Assembly: GCA_019359545.1 (NCBI GenBank)
Contig: JAHHHB010000011.1
Span: 57,057 to 121,056 of the forward strand
From: Desmonostoc geniculatum HA4340-LM1
GTDB lineage: Bacteria > Cyanobacteriota > Cyanobacteriia > Cyanobacteriales > Nostocaceae
Length of the DNA stretch: 64,000 nucleotides
Direction of reading: 5' to 3'
The notes beneath the pieces are model-generated. The model was not told the DNA's origin and did not search any database. It saw only the letters and a program-made list of their open reading frames with translations. Positions 17,639-26,830 of the stretch are shown here, in pieces. The position numbers and the translations under genes were made by a program. The first letter of the stretch is position 1, and each line of letters opens with the position of its first letter.

Positions 17639-19294
17639 TCAACAATCTGATATCTCTAAATCTAAAGCAATGTGAATTTGGTCATTTAAAACTGCATCAA
17701 TATCATCTTTAGTGGTCAATGGATTAGCAATTACCGCACGTAGCGCAGTTACAGAAATTTCTTTTTCTAAACAGGTAATTGTTTTTGTTGTCCGCGAGAT
17801 AAAAGTACGACCAGCTTGGCGTTGACTTTTTTGCAGGCGTTCATTAAATATATTAATTTGTTGATTATCAGTTTCTGTTAATTGGTTTTTAACTGCAAGT
17901 TCTCTTAAAGACTCCGGAATATAACGGTAAAGAAGCAGATTTATATCCGGTTCCGATAGTAACTCAAATTCCGGCATATTATTGACACAATCAGCCATGT
18001 ATTGTGTCTTCTCAATTCCTGCATCAATCAAAAATTCATAACCTTTCAACCCTATCAAATGTAGTCCAGCATGTAAAAATAATGCCATACCGGGACGAGA
18101 ACCTTCTAAAGCGCGTTTTCCTAAATCAAATGAACCCTTACGCATGGTGTAGCTAGCATTTTTTTCAATCGATGAAGCTAGGTGTGGTTCGCGCATAAAT
18201 ACCATACCAATACCCATAGGTAAATACAGCTGTTTATGTCCATCAATTGTGACTGAATCAGCCCGTTCAATACCAATAAGTTTTTGTCGATGTTGTTCGG
18301 AAAATATTAGTGGTCCACCCCAAGCTGCATCTACATGAAAATGAACATTTGCAGCTTGGGCAATATCTGCAATATCTAAAAGTGAGTCTATGTTACCAGA
18401 ATCTGTAGTACCGGCAACGCCAGCGATCGCAATAATATGCAAATTTTTGCTCTGACAATCTGCAACAGCTTGACGTAAGACTGATAAATCCACTTGGTTA
18501 TTACCATTAGTAGGAATTTTAATCAAACCATGCGTACCTATGCCTAATAAATCTGCTGCTTTTTCAAAAGAATAATGCATCAATTCAGAGCCAATTACCA
18601 CCGCTCCTTGATAACCATAGTAATCTAAAGCTGCTGCTAAACCTGCCTTTTCTACACCTGGAAAGCTATTTTTTGCACCCAAAGATTTATTACGCGCACA
18701 CCATAATGCAATGATGTTTGCTGCGGTACCTCCAGAAACCAATATACCTAAAGTACTTTGGCTATTTTGGACATGCTCGCTATAAAATTCCTCAGAAAAG
18801 TTATAAATTAATCTATGGATCATTGCCAAAGCCTGACGCTCGTATGGACTAAAAGCTTTGGCTGTTTCTATTTTGACAACATTCTGGTTCATTGCTGTCA
18901 TCAGTTTTGCAAGAGGTCGTACAAAGCATGGCAGCGCAGAGGTCATGTGACCTATGAATCGGGGTGAAGATGTATGTATTGAATGATTAATAACATTATT
19001 TGCTAAATATTCCAGATAGCTATCATAATTAGCAGGATTAATGGGAACTTGACTATCAGCAAAGTTTTCTATTAATGAATTAAATTCAATATCTGAATTA
19101 GTGTTAATAGCATTTAAAAAACTATCAATCAACGCGTCAGTTTCAACAGTCATCTTAGCTTCTGTAGAGACTAACCTATTAGATGGTGCAAATAATTGCA
19201 TCACTTCATTTGCAACTGCATACTGTGGTGTTAGCTCATTTTTCAAAAAGAAATTTTGCTGAGTTTTTTCTTGTCTTTGCTGACTTAATGCCAT
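17639..19294 (-). CDS. PLP-dependent L-aspartate 1-decarboxylase (PanP-like), beta-alanine supply
   Basis: 551 residues, group II PLP decarboxylase fold. Recognisable blocks are FIGHMTSALP, NQNVVKIETAKAFSP, the HVDAAWGG aspartate region and TIDGHKQLYLPMG, where Lys near residue 352 should bind PLP. From memory the whole length follows the putative pyridoxal-dependent aspartate 1-decarboxylase family (PanP of gammaproteobacteria), not the shorter glutamate or tyrosine decarboxylases. The product would be beta-alanine, which fits the beta-alanine-like pocket of the terminal NRPS in the same cluster. The other reading is a diaminobutyrate decarboxylase (1,3-diaminopropane), given the EctB-like gene nearby; the family blocks make me prefer aspartate. 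Gap to the upstream PKS is 35 bases. Confidence 0.82.
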   Translation of the reverse strand: MALSQQRQEKTQQNFFLKNELTPQYAVANEVMQLFAPSNRLVSTEAKMTVETDALIDSFLNAINTNSDIEFNSLIENFADSQVPINPANYDSYLEYLANNVINHSIHTSSPRFIGHMTSALPCFVRPLAKLMTAMNQNVVKIETAKAFSPYERQALAMIHRLIYNFSEEFYSEHVQNSQSTLGILVSGGTAANIIALWCARNKSLGAKNSFPGVEKAGLAAALDYYGYQGAVVIGSELMHYSFEKAADLLGIGTHGLIKIPTNGNNQVDLSVLRQAVADCQSKNLHIIAIAGVAGTTDSGNIDSLLDIADIAQAANVHFHVDAAWGGPLIFSEQHRQKLIGIERADSVTIDGHKQLYLPMGIGMVFMREPHLASSIEKNASYTMRKGSFDLGKRALEGSRPGMALFLHAGLHLIGLKGYEFLIDAGIEKTQYMADCVNNMPEFELLSEPDINLLLYRYIPESLRELAVKNQLTETDNQQINIFNERLQKSQRQAGRTFISRTTKTITCLEKEISVTALRAVIANPLTTKDDIDAVLNDQIHIALDLEISDC

Positions 19295-19329
19295 TTTCTA
19301 CTCCACAAATAATTTGTTATTTTGAATTT

Positions 19330-22300
19330 TTACTTTTGACTTGCTCTGCGATGATTTTGTCTAGCCTCTTTGCGACGCTTAATTGAAGCAGACCTTACTT
19401 GAGGGCGGTGAGACTCTTTTTGCAAAATAGCTTCTTCATCGCTAGTTAAAAACTCAGCAAGTGAACTGATAGTTGGTCTTTCATAAATGCTGATTATCGG
19501 AATATGGGTATTTAATTCTTTTTGTAACTGTGAGATAACCTCAACACCTATTAAAGAACTACCTCCCAAATCAAAGAAGTTATCATAAATACCAATCTTT
19601 TCAATCCCTAGAACTTTTTGCCAAGTTGTCGCAACTATTTGCTCTACTTTATTACTAGCTGGAACATACTCGTTTTGTAAGTTGGCTCTGGAATGGAGTG
19701 ATAAACTATCTGCATTATTTTGTAAAAATTCTCGTTTTATCCATTGCTCAATCCTGGGTTGTAATTCTCCCGCAGAAACAACAATCTGAGCAGTTTTAGT
19801 TAAACATAATACACGCCTAAAAACATCTATACCTTCCTTCCATGTCATGCGTAATTTTTCTAACGCTACCCCCACAGTTAGGTCTTGGATATCGCCTTCT
19901 TCAGATTGCCAAGTATCCCAGTTGACACTAATACAAGGAAACAAATTTATCTGGTTATGCTTGTGAGCATAGGCATCCATAAAAATGTTAGCAGCAGAAT
20001 ACGAAGTTAACCCTAAACCTCCTAAAACAGATGATGATGAAGATGTCAATAAACAAAAATCTAGTTTTTGACCTTGCAAAACTTTTTCTAAAACAAATAG
20101 TCCATATACTTTTGGAAAAAATTGTGATTGACTTTGAGTTTTAGAACTTTCTTCAATAGTGTAATACGCATCGTCATTAATTCCTGCTGTGTGGATGACG
20201 CCATGAATTTCACCAAAGCGTTCTTTAGCTAATTCTATAGCTTTTTGCATTTGTTGTTCATTAGCTACATCCGCACTAATCGCTTGTACTTCAGCACCTA
20301 ATTCTTCCAGCATCATAACTTTTTTCAGCTTTTGGCTAACTTCATTGGATTCATCATGATTTAGTAACCATTCAGACCATTGATGTTTTTCTGGTATCCC
20401 TTTTCTGCCGATTAAAATTAACTTAGCCTGCACTGTTTTTGCTAAGTATTCTGACATTGCTAAACCAATGCGGCCAAGTCCACCTGTGATGAGATAAACA
20501 CCCCCTTTCCTCAACTTAGTTTTGCTGATAATACTTTCATCTAAATGTACAGCTTCATAAGTTTTAATCCAGCGATGATTGCCACGATAAGCAATTAAGT
20601 TGTCGGTTATTGGTGCTGTAAATTCTGTAAGCAGCGAGTCTATTAGTGTTGGTGATGGCTTATTTCTAGAGTCTGGAAGTACGATATCAAAGCAACAGCA
20701 AGTTATGTTGAGATATTCTTGTGGAATTACATTGCATGGTCCTAATATAGTTGCTTTTTCAGGACATAAATTTTCGCTACCAGTGACATCATGTAGATTA
20801 CTCGTAACAACCATCAACTTTATTGGGTCAATGATATTCTGTTTTGCCAAGGCTTGTGCTATAAACAGGAGACTATCAAAACCGAGATTTTGACAATCTT
20901 CAAAAAACTCATATTGTATTTCTGGATCTAGCTCATAACTAGGTAAAATGTCATTAGGAGTTACGCTCCAGAAATGTGCGATGATCGCTTGGCTAATCCA
21001 GTTCTGTTCTTGCAGTGCTTTAAATAAATTATCATAGTCATCTCTTCGTCGGGGATTGATTGTATAACTAAAGTCATCAAGTTTAGCAAATTCATCTCCA
21101 ACCCTCACAAAAATCACATCTTGACTCTGTTGTTTGAGTCGTTCGGCAATTTCCGCTCCCACTCCATAACTATCAACAAAAATTAACCAACTTAACTTTT
21201 CTTCTAGCAGTTTTTCGTGTTGAAATACCTCAACTGGTGTAGATTCTTTCCAGCGAGGAACATAAAACCAGTCAGCAATATCTGGCTTTTTATCTGAAGT
21301 TTTGGGCGACATCATTGCCAAGGTGGCATTTCGATTTACTTCAATCCAATAACGCTGACGCTCAAAGGGATAAGTAGGTAAAGGTAGGCGATGACGCTTT
21401 TCATGTGCATAAAAACCAGACCAATCAATTTGAATTCCTACTAACCAAAGCCTACCCAAGGTATTAAGTAAAAATTCTACATCTGATTGTTGCTCTTGCT
21501 GATGTCGTATAGATGTTAATGTTATTGCATCTGTTTGATGTTGTTTAGTCAAACTACTTAGCGTCCGCCCCGGTCCAACTTCTAACAATATTCGTTCTGG
21601 CTGTTTCAACAACTCAGAAATTCCTAAGTTAAAGCGTACTGGTTGCCTTAAATGCCTTGCCCAATATTTAGGATTTGTTGCTTCAGTTGCAGTAATCCAA
21701 GTTCCACTAACATTGGAAATAAACGGTATTTTTGGAGGATTAACTTTTACTTTTTCTAACAATTCAATGAAAGTCTCAATGATGGGTAACATCATTTCAG
21801 AATGAAAGGCATGAGATGTCTGCAAAAGCCTACATTTTACACCTATTTGTTGTAACTTTTCTTGCAATTTTTCTATTGCTGATTCTGAACCAGACACTAC
21901 ACAAGAAGAAGGTGCATTAATCGCAGCTAAAGAGATTTCTTTATTTAGTAATTGTTGTATTTTTTGTTCTGGAAGCTGAACCGAAAGCATAGCACCAGCA
22001 GGTAACTCCTGCATGAGTTTTCCTCGCATTGCTACTATCATCAAGGCATCTTCTAAAGCGAAAACTCCCGCTATAGTTGCAGCTACATACTCTCCGATAC
22101 TGTGACCAATCATCACCTCTGGACTCAGACCCCAAGCCATCCACAACTTAGCCATAGCATATTCAATTACAAACAACGCTGGTTGAGTAATTGCTGTTTG
22201 CTGTAATTTTTGTGTTGCTTCTAAAACTTCTTCTTTGCTGGGATAAAGAACTGTACGCAGGTCTATTTCCAAATAAGGTTTAAGCAGTTTGCAGCAGTAA

Positions 22301-23994
22301 TCAATTTGCTCTTTAAATACCCTTTCATTTTCATATAATTCTCGACCCATATTTACATATTGCGAACCTTGTCCGGAAAACATAAACACAACGGAGCGAT
22401 TACAAGGTTCTTGGTAATAAGTGAAAGTTTTTTGGGGGTCTTGCAATGCATTAATTGCATCTTCTTTGTTTTGACAAACTACCATTCGGCGATGATTGAA
22501 AGTCCAGCGACCCAGTTGTAAAGTATGAGCAACATCAGTAAGATTTAAATCTGGATGCTTTTGTAGATGATTAGCCAGATTTTCTGTAGCAGTTTCTAGA
22601 GCTGTATTCGTCTTAGCTGATAGTACCAGCAATTGATACTTTCTCCCCTGCTCCCCTGCTCCCCTGCTCCCCTGCTGCGTTGGAGCTTCTTCTAAAATTA
22701 TATGGGCATTTGTTCCACCAAAACCAAAGGAACTAACACCCGCACGGCGAGGAGTACCGTTTGTTTTCCACTCTGATAATTGATTATTTACATAAAAAGG
22801 ACTATTAGCAAAATCAATTTGGGGTGATGGTTCTTCAAAGTTTAAACTGGGGGGAATTTGTTTATGTTTTAAGGCTAAAACAGTTTTAATTAAACCTGCT
22901 ACACCAGCAGTCGCATCTAAATGCCCAATATTGGTTTTTACAGAACCAATGCCACAAAATCCTTTTTTCTTAGTTTTAGTACGAAAAGCTTGTGTTAAGG
23001 CAGCGATTTCAACGGGGTCACCTAAAGAAGTTCCGGTTCCATGTGCTTCAATGTAGCTAATAGTATCGGGTTCAACTTCAGCCATCACCTGAGCTGCTCT
23101 GATTACCTTCGCTTGACCATTGACGCTGGGTGCTGTGTAGCTAACTTTATCTGACCCATCATTATTAATAGCGGAGCCTTTGATAATAGCATGGATGCAA
23201 TCTCCATCTGCGATCGCTTCTTCTAACCGTTTTAAAACTACAAGACCTAAACCTCTTCCTTTTACGGTTCCCGCAGCCTTAGCATCAAAAGCACGGCAAT
23301 GTCCATCAGGAGACTCAATTCCTCCCTCTTGATATAAATAACCGTCTGCTGTTGATATTGAAACTCCTCCTGCTAAAGCAATATCACACTCACCACTCAG
23401 CAAACTTTGGCAAGCTAAATGTACAGCAACCAATGAACTTGAACAAGTAGTTTGAACTGCATAACTTGGACCTTGCAAATTTAATTTATAAGAAACAAGC
23501 GTAGTCACGTAATCTGGAGAAGTTGCTTTTTCTATTTGCTTATCACCCACAGAGGCTATGAGATCATAATTAGAATAAATATTAAGTAGGTAACTGCCAA
23601 AACTTGTACCAGCGTAAACTCCAATAGGTTTTTTATATATCCGTGAACTATAGCCAGCATCCTCAAGTGCTTTCCATGAATGCTCTAAGAAAAAACGCAG
23701 TGAAGGGTCCATGACTTCAGCTTCTCTAGGGCTAAAGTCAAAGAATGAAGCATCAAACAAATCTATACCTTGGACTAGACCTTCTGCTTTCACATAATTT
23801 GGGTCACTTAGTAATGCCGCATCTACACCTAAATCTTTTAATTCTTGGTCAGTAAATCTGTGGATTGACTCTACTCCGTCTCGCAGATTTTGCCAAAATT
23901 GCTCGATATCTTCAGCTTCAGGAAAACAGCCACTCATGCCAATAATAGCTATTTCCAGACCAGTTTTATTATTGAAATATTCTGAATCTTTCAT
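19330..23994 (-). CDS. PKS module KS-AT-KR-ACP
   Basis: 1554 residues. KS: TTCSSS near residue 182, EAHGTGT, NIGHLDATAG. AT: GHSIGEY near 630 and TSHAFHS, malonyl type. KR: TGGLGRIG, FPKVYG, and Tyr/Asn in SYSAANIF, so all key residues are present and a beta-hydroxyl is expected. ACP: LGGSSL near 1478, with Ser in place of the usual Asp before the phosphopantetheine Ser. The C-terminus is Lys/Arg-rich (RRKEARQNHRRASQK), a likely docking tail. It directly follows the diaminobutyrate-type NRPS, so it would extend Dab by two carbons. The KS-AT linker holds a low-complexity patch coded by an octamer repeat. Confidence 0.95.
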   Translation of the reverse strand: MKDSEYFNNKTGLEIAIIGMSGCFPEAEDIEQFWQNLRDGVESIHRFTDQELKDLGVDAALLSDPNYVKAEGLVQGIDLFDASFFDFSPREAEVMDPSLRFFLEHSWKALEDAGYSSRIYKKPIGVYAGTSFGSYLLNIYSNYDLIASVGDKQIEKATSPDYVTTLVSYKLNLQGPSYAVQTTCSSSLVAVHLACQSLLSGECDIALAGGVSISTADGYLYQEGGIESPDGHCRAFDAKAAGTVKGRGLGLVVLKRLEEAIADGDCIHAIIKGSAINNDGSDKVSYTAPSVNGQAKVIRAAQVMAEVEPDTISYIEAHGTGTSLGDPVEIAALTQAFRTKTKKKGFCGIGSVKTNIGHLDATAGVAGLIKTVLALKHKQIPPSLNFEEPSPQIDFANSPFYVNNQLSEWKTNGTPRRAGVSSFGFGGTNAHIILEEAPTQQGSRGAGEQGRKYQLLVLSAKTNTALETATENLANHLQKHPDLNLTDVAHTLQLGRWTFNHRRMVVCQNKEDAINALQDPQKTFTYYQEPCNRSVVFMFSGQGSQYVNMGRELYENERVFKEQIDYCCKLLKPYLEIDLRTVLYPSKEEVLEATQKLQQTAITQPALFVIEYAMAKLWMAWGLSPEVMIGHSIGEYVAATIAGVFALEDALMIVAMRGKLMQELPAGAMLSVQLPEQKIQQLLNKEISLAAINAPSSCVVSGSESAIEKLQEKLQQIGVKCRLLQTSHAFHSEMMLPIIETFIELLEKVKVNPPKIPFISNVSGTWITATEATNPKYWARHLRQPVRFNLGISELLKQPERILLEVGPGRTLSSLTKQHQTDAITLTSIRHQQEQQSDVEFLLNTLGRLWLVGIQIDWSGFYAHEKRHRLPLPTYPFERQRYWIEVNRNATLAMMSPKTSDKKPDIADWFYVPRWKESTPVEVFQHEKLLEEKLSWLIFVDSYGVGAEIAERLKQQSQDVIFVRVGDEFAKLDDFSYTINPRRRDDYDNLFKALQEQNWISQAIIAHFWSVTPNDILPSYELDPEIQYEFFEDCQNLGFDSLLFIAQALAKQNIIDPIKLMVVTSNLHDVTGSENLCPEKATILGPCNVIPQEYLNITCCCFDIVLPDSRNKPSPTLIDSLLTEFTAPITDNLIAYRGNHRWIKTYEAVHLDESIISKTKLRKGGVYLITGGLGRIGLAMSEYLAKTVQAKLILIGRKGIPEKHQWSEWLLNHDESNEVSQKLKKVMMLEELGAEVQAISADVANEQQMQKAIELAKERFGEIHGVIHTAGINDDAYYTIEESSKTQSQSQFFPKVYGLFVLEKVLQGQKLDFCLLTSSSSSVLGGLGLTSYSAANIFMDAYAHKHNQINLFPCISVNWDTWQSEEGDIQDLTVGVALEKLRMTWKEGIDVFRRVLCLTKTAQIVVSAGELQPRIEQWIKREFLQNNADSLSLHSRANLQNEYVPASNKVEQIVATTWQKVLGIEKIGIYDNFFDLGGSSLIGVEVISQLQKELNTHIPIISIYERPTISSLAEFLTSDEEAILQKESHRPQVRSASIKRRKEARQNHRRASQK
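22643..22674. repeat. Octamer tandem repeat inside a PKS gene, four units
   Basis: CTCCCCTG repeated four times without mismatch on the plus strand. Read on the coding strand it gives the QGSRGAGEQG patch in the KS-AT linker, a place where sister modules have unrelated short sequences. Confidence 0.95.
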
Positions 23995-24015
23995 AATTAA
24001 TTTGACTGCTTGCTG

Positions 24016-26781
24016 TTAAACATTTTGTTGTCTCTTTTGTAAAAAGCGTTGCTTTAATCTGGATTTACCAGCTTCTAGTTGTTCATTTAATTCATTGCTT
24101 TGATTTTCAAAGCTATCATCTTCTTCTTGACTCAAATATCTGGATATAGAAGTGATTGTTGGATATTTAAACAAGTCAGTTATTGCTAAATCTGGTTTAA
24201 AAATTTCTCGGAGTTTGCTGTAAACTTGAAGTACATTTAGTGAATGACCGCCAAGGTCAAAAAAGTTATCTTGAATGCCGATTTTCTCTACCTTGAGAAT
24301 TTTTTGCCAAATATCGGCAATCGTGTGTTCCATCTCATTTCGCGGCAATACGTAAGCTGTTTCTAGTACTGGGCGAAGATTATCTGGTTTTGGTAGAGCT
24401 TTCCGGTCTACCTTCCCGCTAGGTGCTAGGGGCAGATTTTCTAGCATCACAAAGACAGAAGGTAACATGTGGTCAGGTAACTTTTCTTTTAAGAAATTAC
24501 GCAATTCACTAATACTAGGAACTGGTTCTATTTTGGTAACTACATAAGCAACAATTAGCAAGTTACCTGGCTCATCTTCTTGAACTATTACTACATTTTC
24601 ACGTACATTCGGATGTTGATTCAAAAATGTCTCAATTTCGCCAAGTTCAACTCGGAAACCACGAATTTTTACTTGATGGTCAATGCGTCCCAGGAATTCA
24701 ATATTTCCATCAGCGAGCCACCTGCCTAAATCTCCAGTTTTATAGATTAAATCCTGGCGATTTGGTGGTAAATTTTTCCTCGCATCAGGAAATGGGTTGG
24801 GAACAAAATTTAAATTAGTTTTTTCTTGATTTTTCCAATACCCCGCACCTACACCAATTCCCGATACACAAATCTCTCCAGGAGCGCCAATTGGTAATAG
24901 TTGCATTTGCTCATCAAGAATGTAGAGATTTAAGTTAGCTAATGGTTTACCAATTGGCACTGTTCGCTGATTTTCACCAAAAGGCTGGTTAACAATAAAC
25001 TGAGTAACATCATCAGCAGCTTCGGTAGGCCCATAAGCGTTAACAATTTTGATTTCAGGATATATCTGGAGCCACTTATTTACCCAACTTACTGATACTG
25101 GTTCTCCTACAACCATCATCCATTTCAGATGAGGTAATTCTCTTTCCTGAATTTCCAGATGGGAAGTATATTCAAGTAAGCCGCCAAATAATGCTGGTAC
25201 TAATTCAACTACTGTAATTTTTCCTGATTGAAGTACTTTAAATAGTTTATCAGGAATCGCAACAGTTTCTACATCTACTATTACTGTCTTGCCACCAATT
25301 AAAAGCGGTGCCAAAAATTGCCACACGGAAATATCCGTCGAAGAAGGAGCGCTTTGGAGAAAACAAAATTCTTCTGTTAATTGCAATTCATCGAATTGGG
25401 CATAAATATGATTAATTGCACCATCATGTCTGACAATTGCCCCTTTTGGTAATCCTGTAGACCCAGAAGTATAGAGCATATAAGCTGGGTCAGTAGCATC
25501 ATTAATAGATTTTAGATTATCACTTGGTAAATGTTCAAAATCTAATTTATTATATATCTTTAATCCAGGGCGATCGCCAAGCACAGTCTGATCATTAATC
25601 AAACTATCTAAACAAATAATAGATGATAATTGTGAACAATCTTCTACTAAGTCTGACAAAATATTTAATAACGAAGAATCTGTGAGTAAAAACCTCACTT
25701 CGCTATTAGACAGCATATACTTAATTCGATTCGGTGGGTAAGTACTATCAATAGGTACATAAGCTCCACCTGCCTTGTAGATAGCAAGGATAGCAATGAG
25801 AAAATTAATATCGCGGTCTTTAAAAATCCCTATAAACTCTCCTTTGCCAATTCCTAATTTCCGCAATAATCCAGCTAGCTGATTAGCTCGATGATTGAGT
25901 TCTTGATAAGTTAATTTTGTTTGTTCATGAACTACAGCTATATTGTTTGGAGTCTCAGATGCTTGCTTTTCCAATAACTCATTTATTGTTTGCTCAAGTG
26001 GATAATGTTTAGTATTGTTGTTATATTTTCTTAATAAATTTTCTTGTTCAGAGTCTTTTAAAAAAACAATATCAGAAATTTGAACATTAACGTTGTTCAG
26101 ACAACTTTCAAGAACATTAACATAACATCTGCTCATCAATTTTATATTTTCATCTTGAAACAGATATTCACTATATTCTATATCAAAACTAATATTTTCA
26201 CCGTTAACTGTAAAAGAAATTGTGATGTCATTAGTGAGTTGATTTAACTTTGTTTTATGATGAATATTTTCTAGTAAAACTACTATATCAAAAATTGGGC
26301 ATCGATTAGGAATTATTGGGATTTCTAATAAATTAATTAATTGATTAAAATCATAGTTATGATGACTGTAAGCGGTTATGGTAGCATCTTTAACTCGTAA
26401 AACAAAATCTTTGAATGAAAGCTCAGGTGCGACTTGGATACGCAAAGGAATTACTTTGCTATTTACGTCATCTGTCACAATTTTATCATATACTGGTATG
26501 CCAACAATTAGATCATTATTTCGCGTATATTTTGGCAGCAATATCTTCAATACAGATACAAGTATTAAATAGATTGAAAAGTAAGAACCATTAGCAAGTT
26601 TAATGATTGCTTGAGATAAATCATTTGATAAATCAAAGCTCAGAGATTTTTTCTTACCACTGGAAAATAAAGGTCTTACATAGTCCAACATCAAATTTGT
26701 TTCTGGTAGTTCCCCTGAGAGTTTGTTTATCCAATAAATTTTTTCAGAGAATGTGTCATTTGATTGTAGATGTATACCCAT
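24016..26781 (-). CDS. NRPS: C-terminal half of C domain, A, PCP; probably activates 2,4-diaminobutyrate
   Basis: 921 residues; ATG at 26779-26781 with an AGGAAA ribosome site. The first 250 residues are only the second lobe of a condensation domain: they begin at the YWINKLSGELPE segment and no HHxxxDG is present. A domain: YTSGSTGLPKG, and my pocket reading is D-I-W-E-M-V-A-D-D-K. Three acidic residues in the pocket point to a cationic side chain, and the gene next upstream codes for a diaminobutyrate aminotransferase, so Dab is my inference. PCP: LGGHSL near 846. The full C domain for this module must be the stand-alone one at 29021-30424. The tail EAGKSRLKQRFLQKRQQ looks like a docking element. 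Confidence 0.92.
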   Translation of the reverse strand: MGIHLQSNDTFSEKIYWINKLSGELPETNLMLDYVRPLFSSGKKKSLSFDLSNDLSQAIIKLANGSYFSIYLILVSVLKILLPKYTRNNDLIVGIPVYDKIVTDDVNSKVIPLRIQVAPELSFKDFVLRVKDATITAYSHHNYDFNQLINLLEIPIIPNRCPIFDIVVLLENIHHKTKLNQLTNDITISFTVNGENISFDIEYSEYLFQDENIKLMSRCYVNVLESCLNNVNVQISDIVFLKDSEQENLLRKYNNNTKHYPLEQTINELLEKQASETPNNIAVVHEQTKLTYQELNHRANQLAGLLRKLGIGKGEFIGIFKDRDINFLIAILAIYKAGGAYVPIDSTYPPNRIKYMLSNSEVRFLLTDSSLLNILSDLVEDCSQLSSIICLDSLINDQTVLGDRPGLKIYNKLDFEHLPSDNLKSINDATDPAYMLYTSGSTGLPKGAIVRHDGAINHIYAQFDELQLTEEFCFLQSAPSSTDISVWQFLAPLLIGGKTVIVDVETVAIPDKLFKVLQSGKITVVELVPALFGGLLEYTSHLEIQERELPHLKWMMVVGEPVSVSWVNKWLQIYPEIKIVNAYGPTEAADDVTQFIVNQPFGENQRTVPIGKPLANLNLYILDEQMQLLPIGAPGEICVSGIGVGAGYWKNQEKTNLNFVPNPFPDARKNLPPNRQDLIYKTGDLGRWLADGNIEFLGRIDHQVKIRGFRVELGEIETFLNQHPNVRENVVIVQEDEPGNLLIVAYVVTKIEPVPSISELRNFLKEKLPDHMLPSVFVMLENLPLAPSGKVDRKALPKPDNLRPVLETAYVLPRNEMEHTIADIWQKILKVEKIGIQDNFFDLGGHSLNVLQVYSKLREIFKPDLAITDLFKYPTITSISRYLSQEEDDSFENQSNELNEQLEAGKSRLKQRFLQKRQQNV

Positions 26782-26830
26782 AATTTTTTCCTAATAATCA
26801 ATTGCTTGGCGAGTTAGCTAGTATGTAAAT

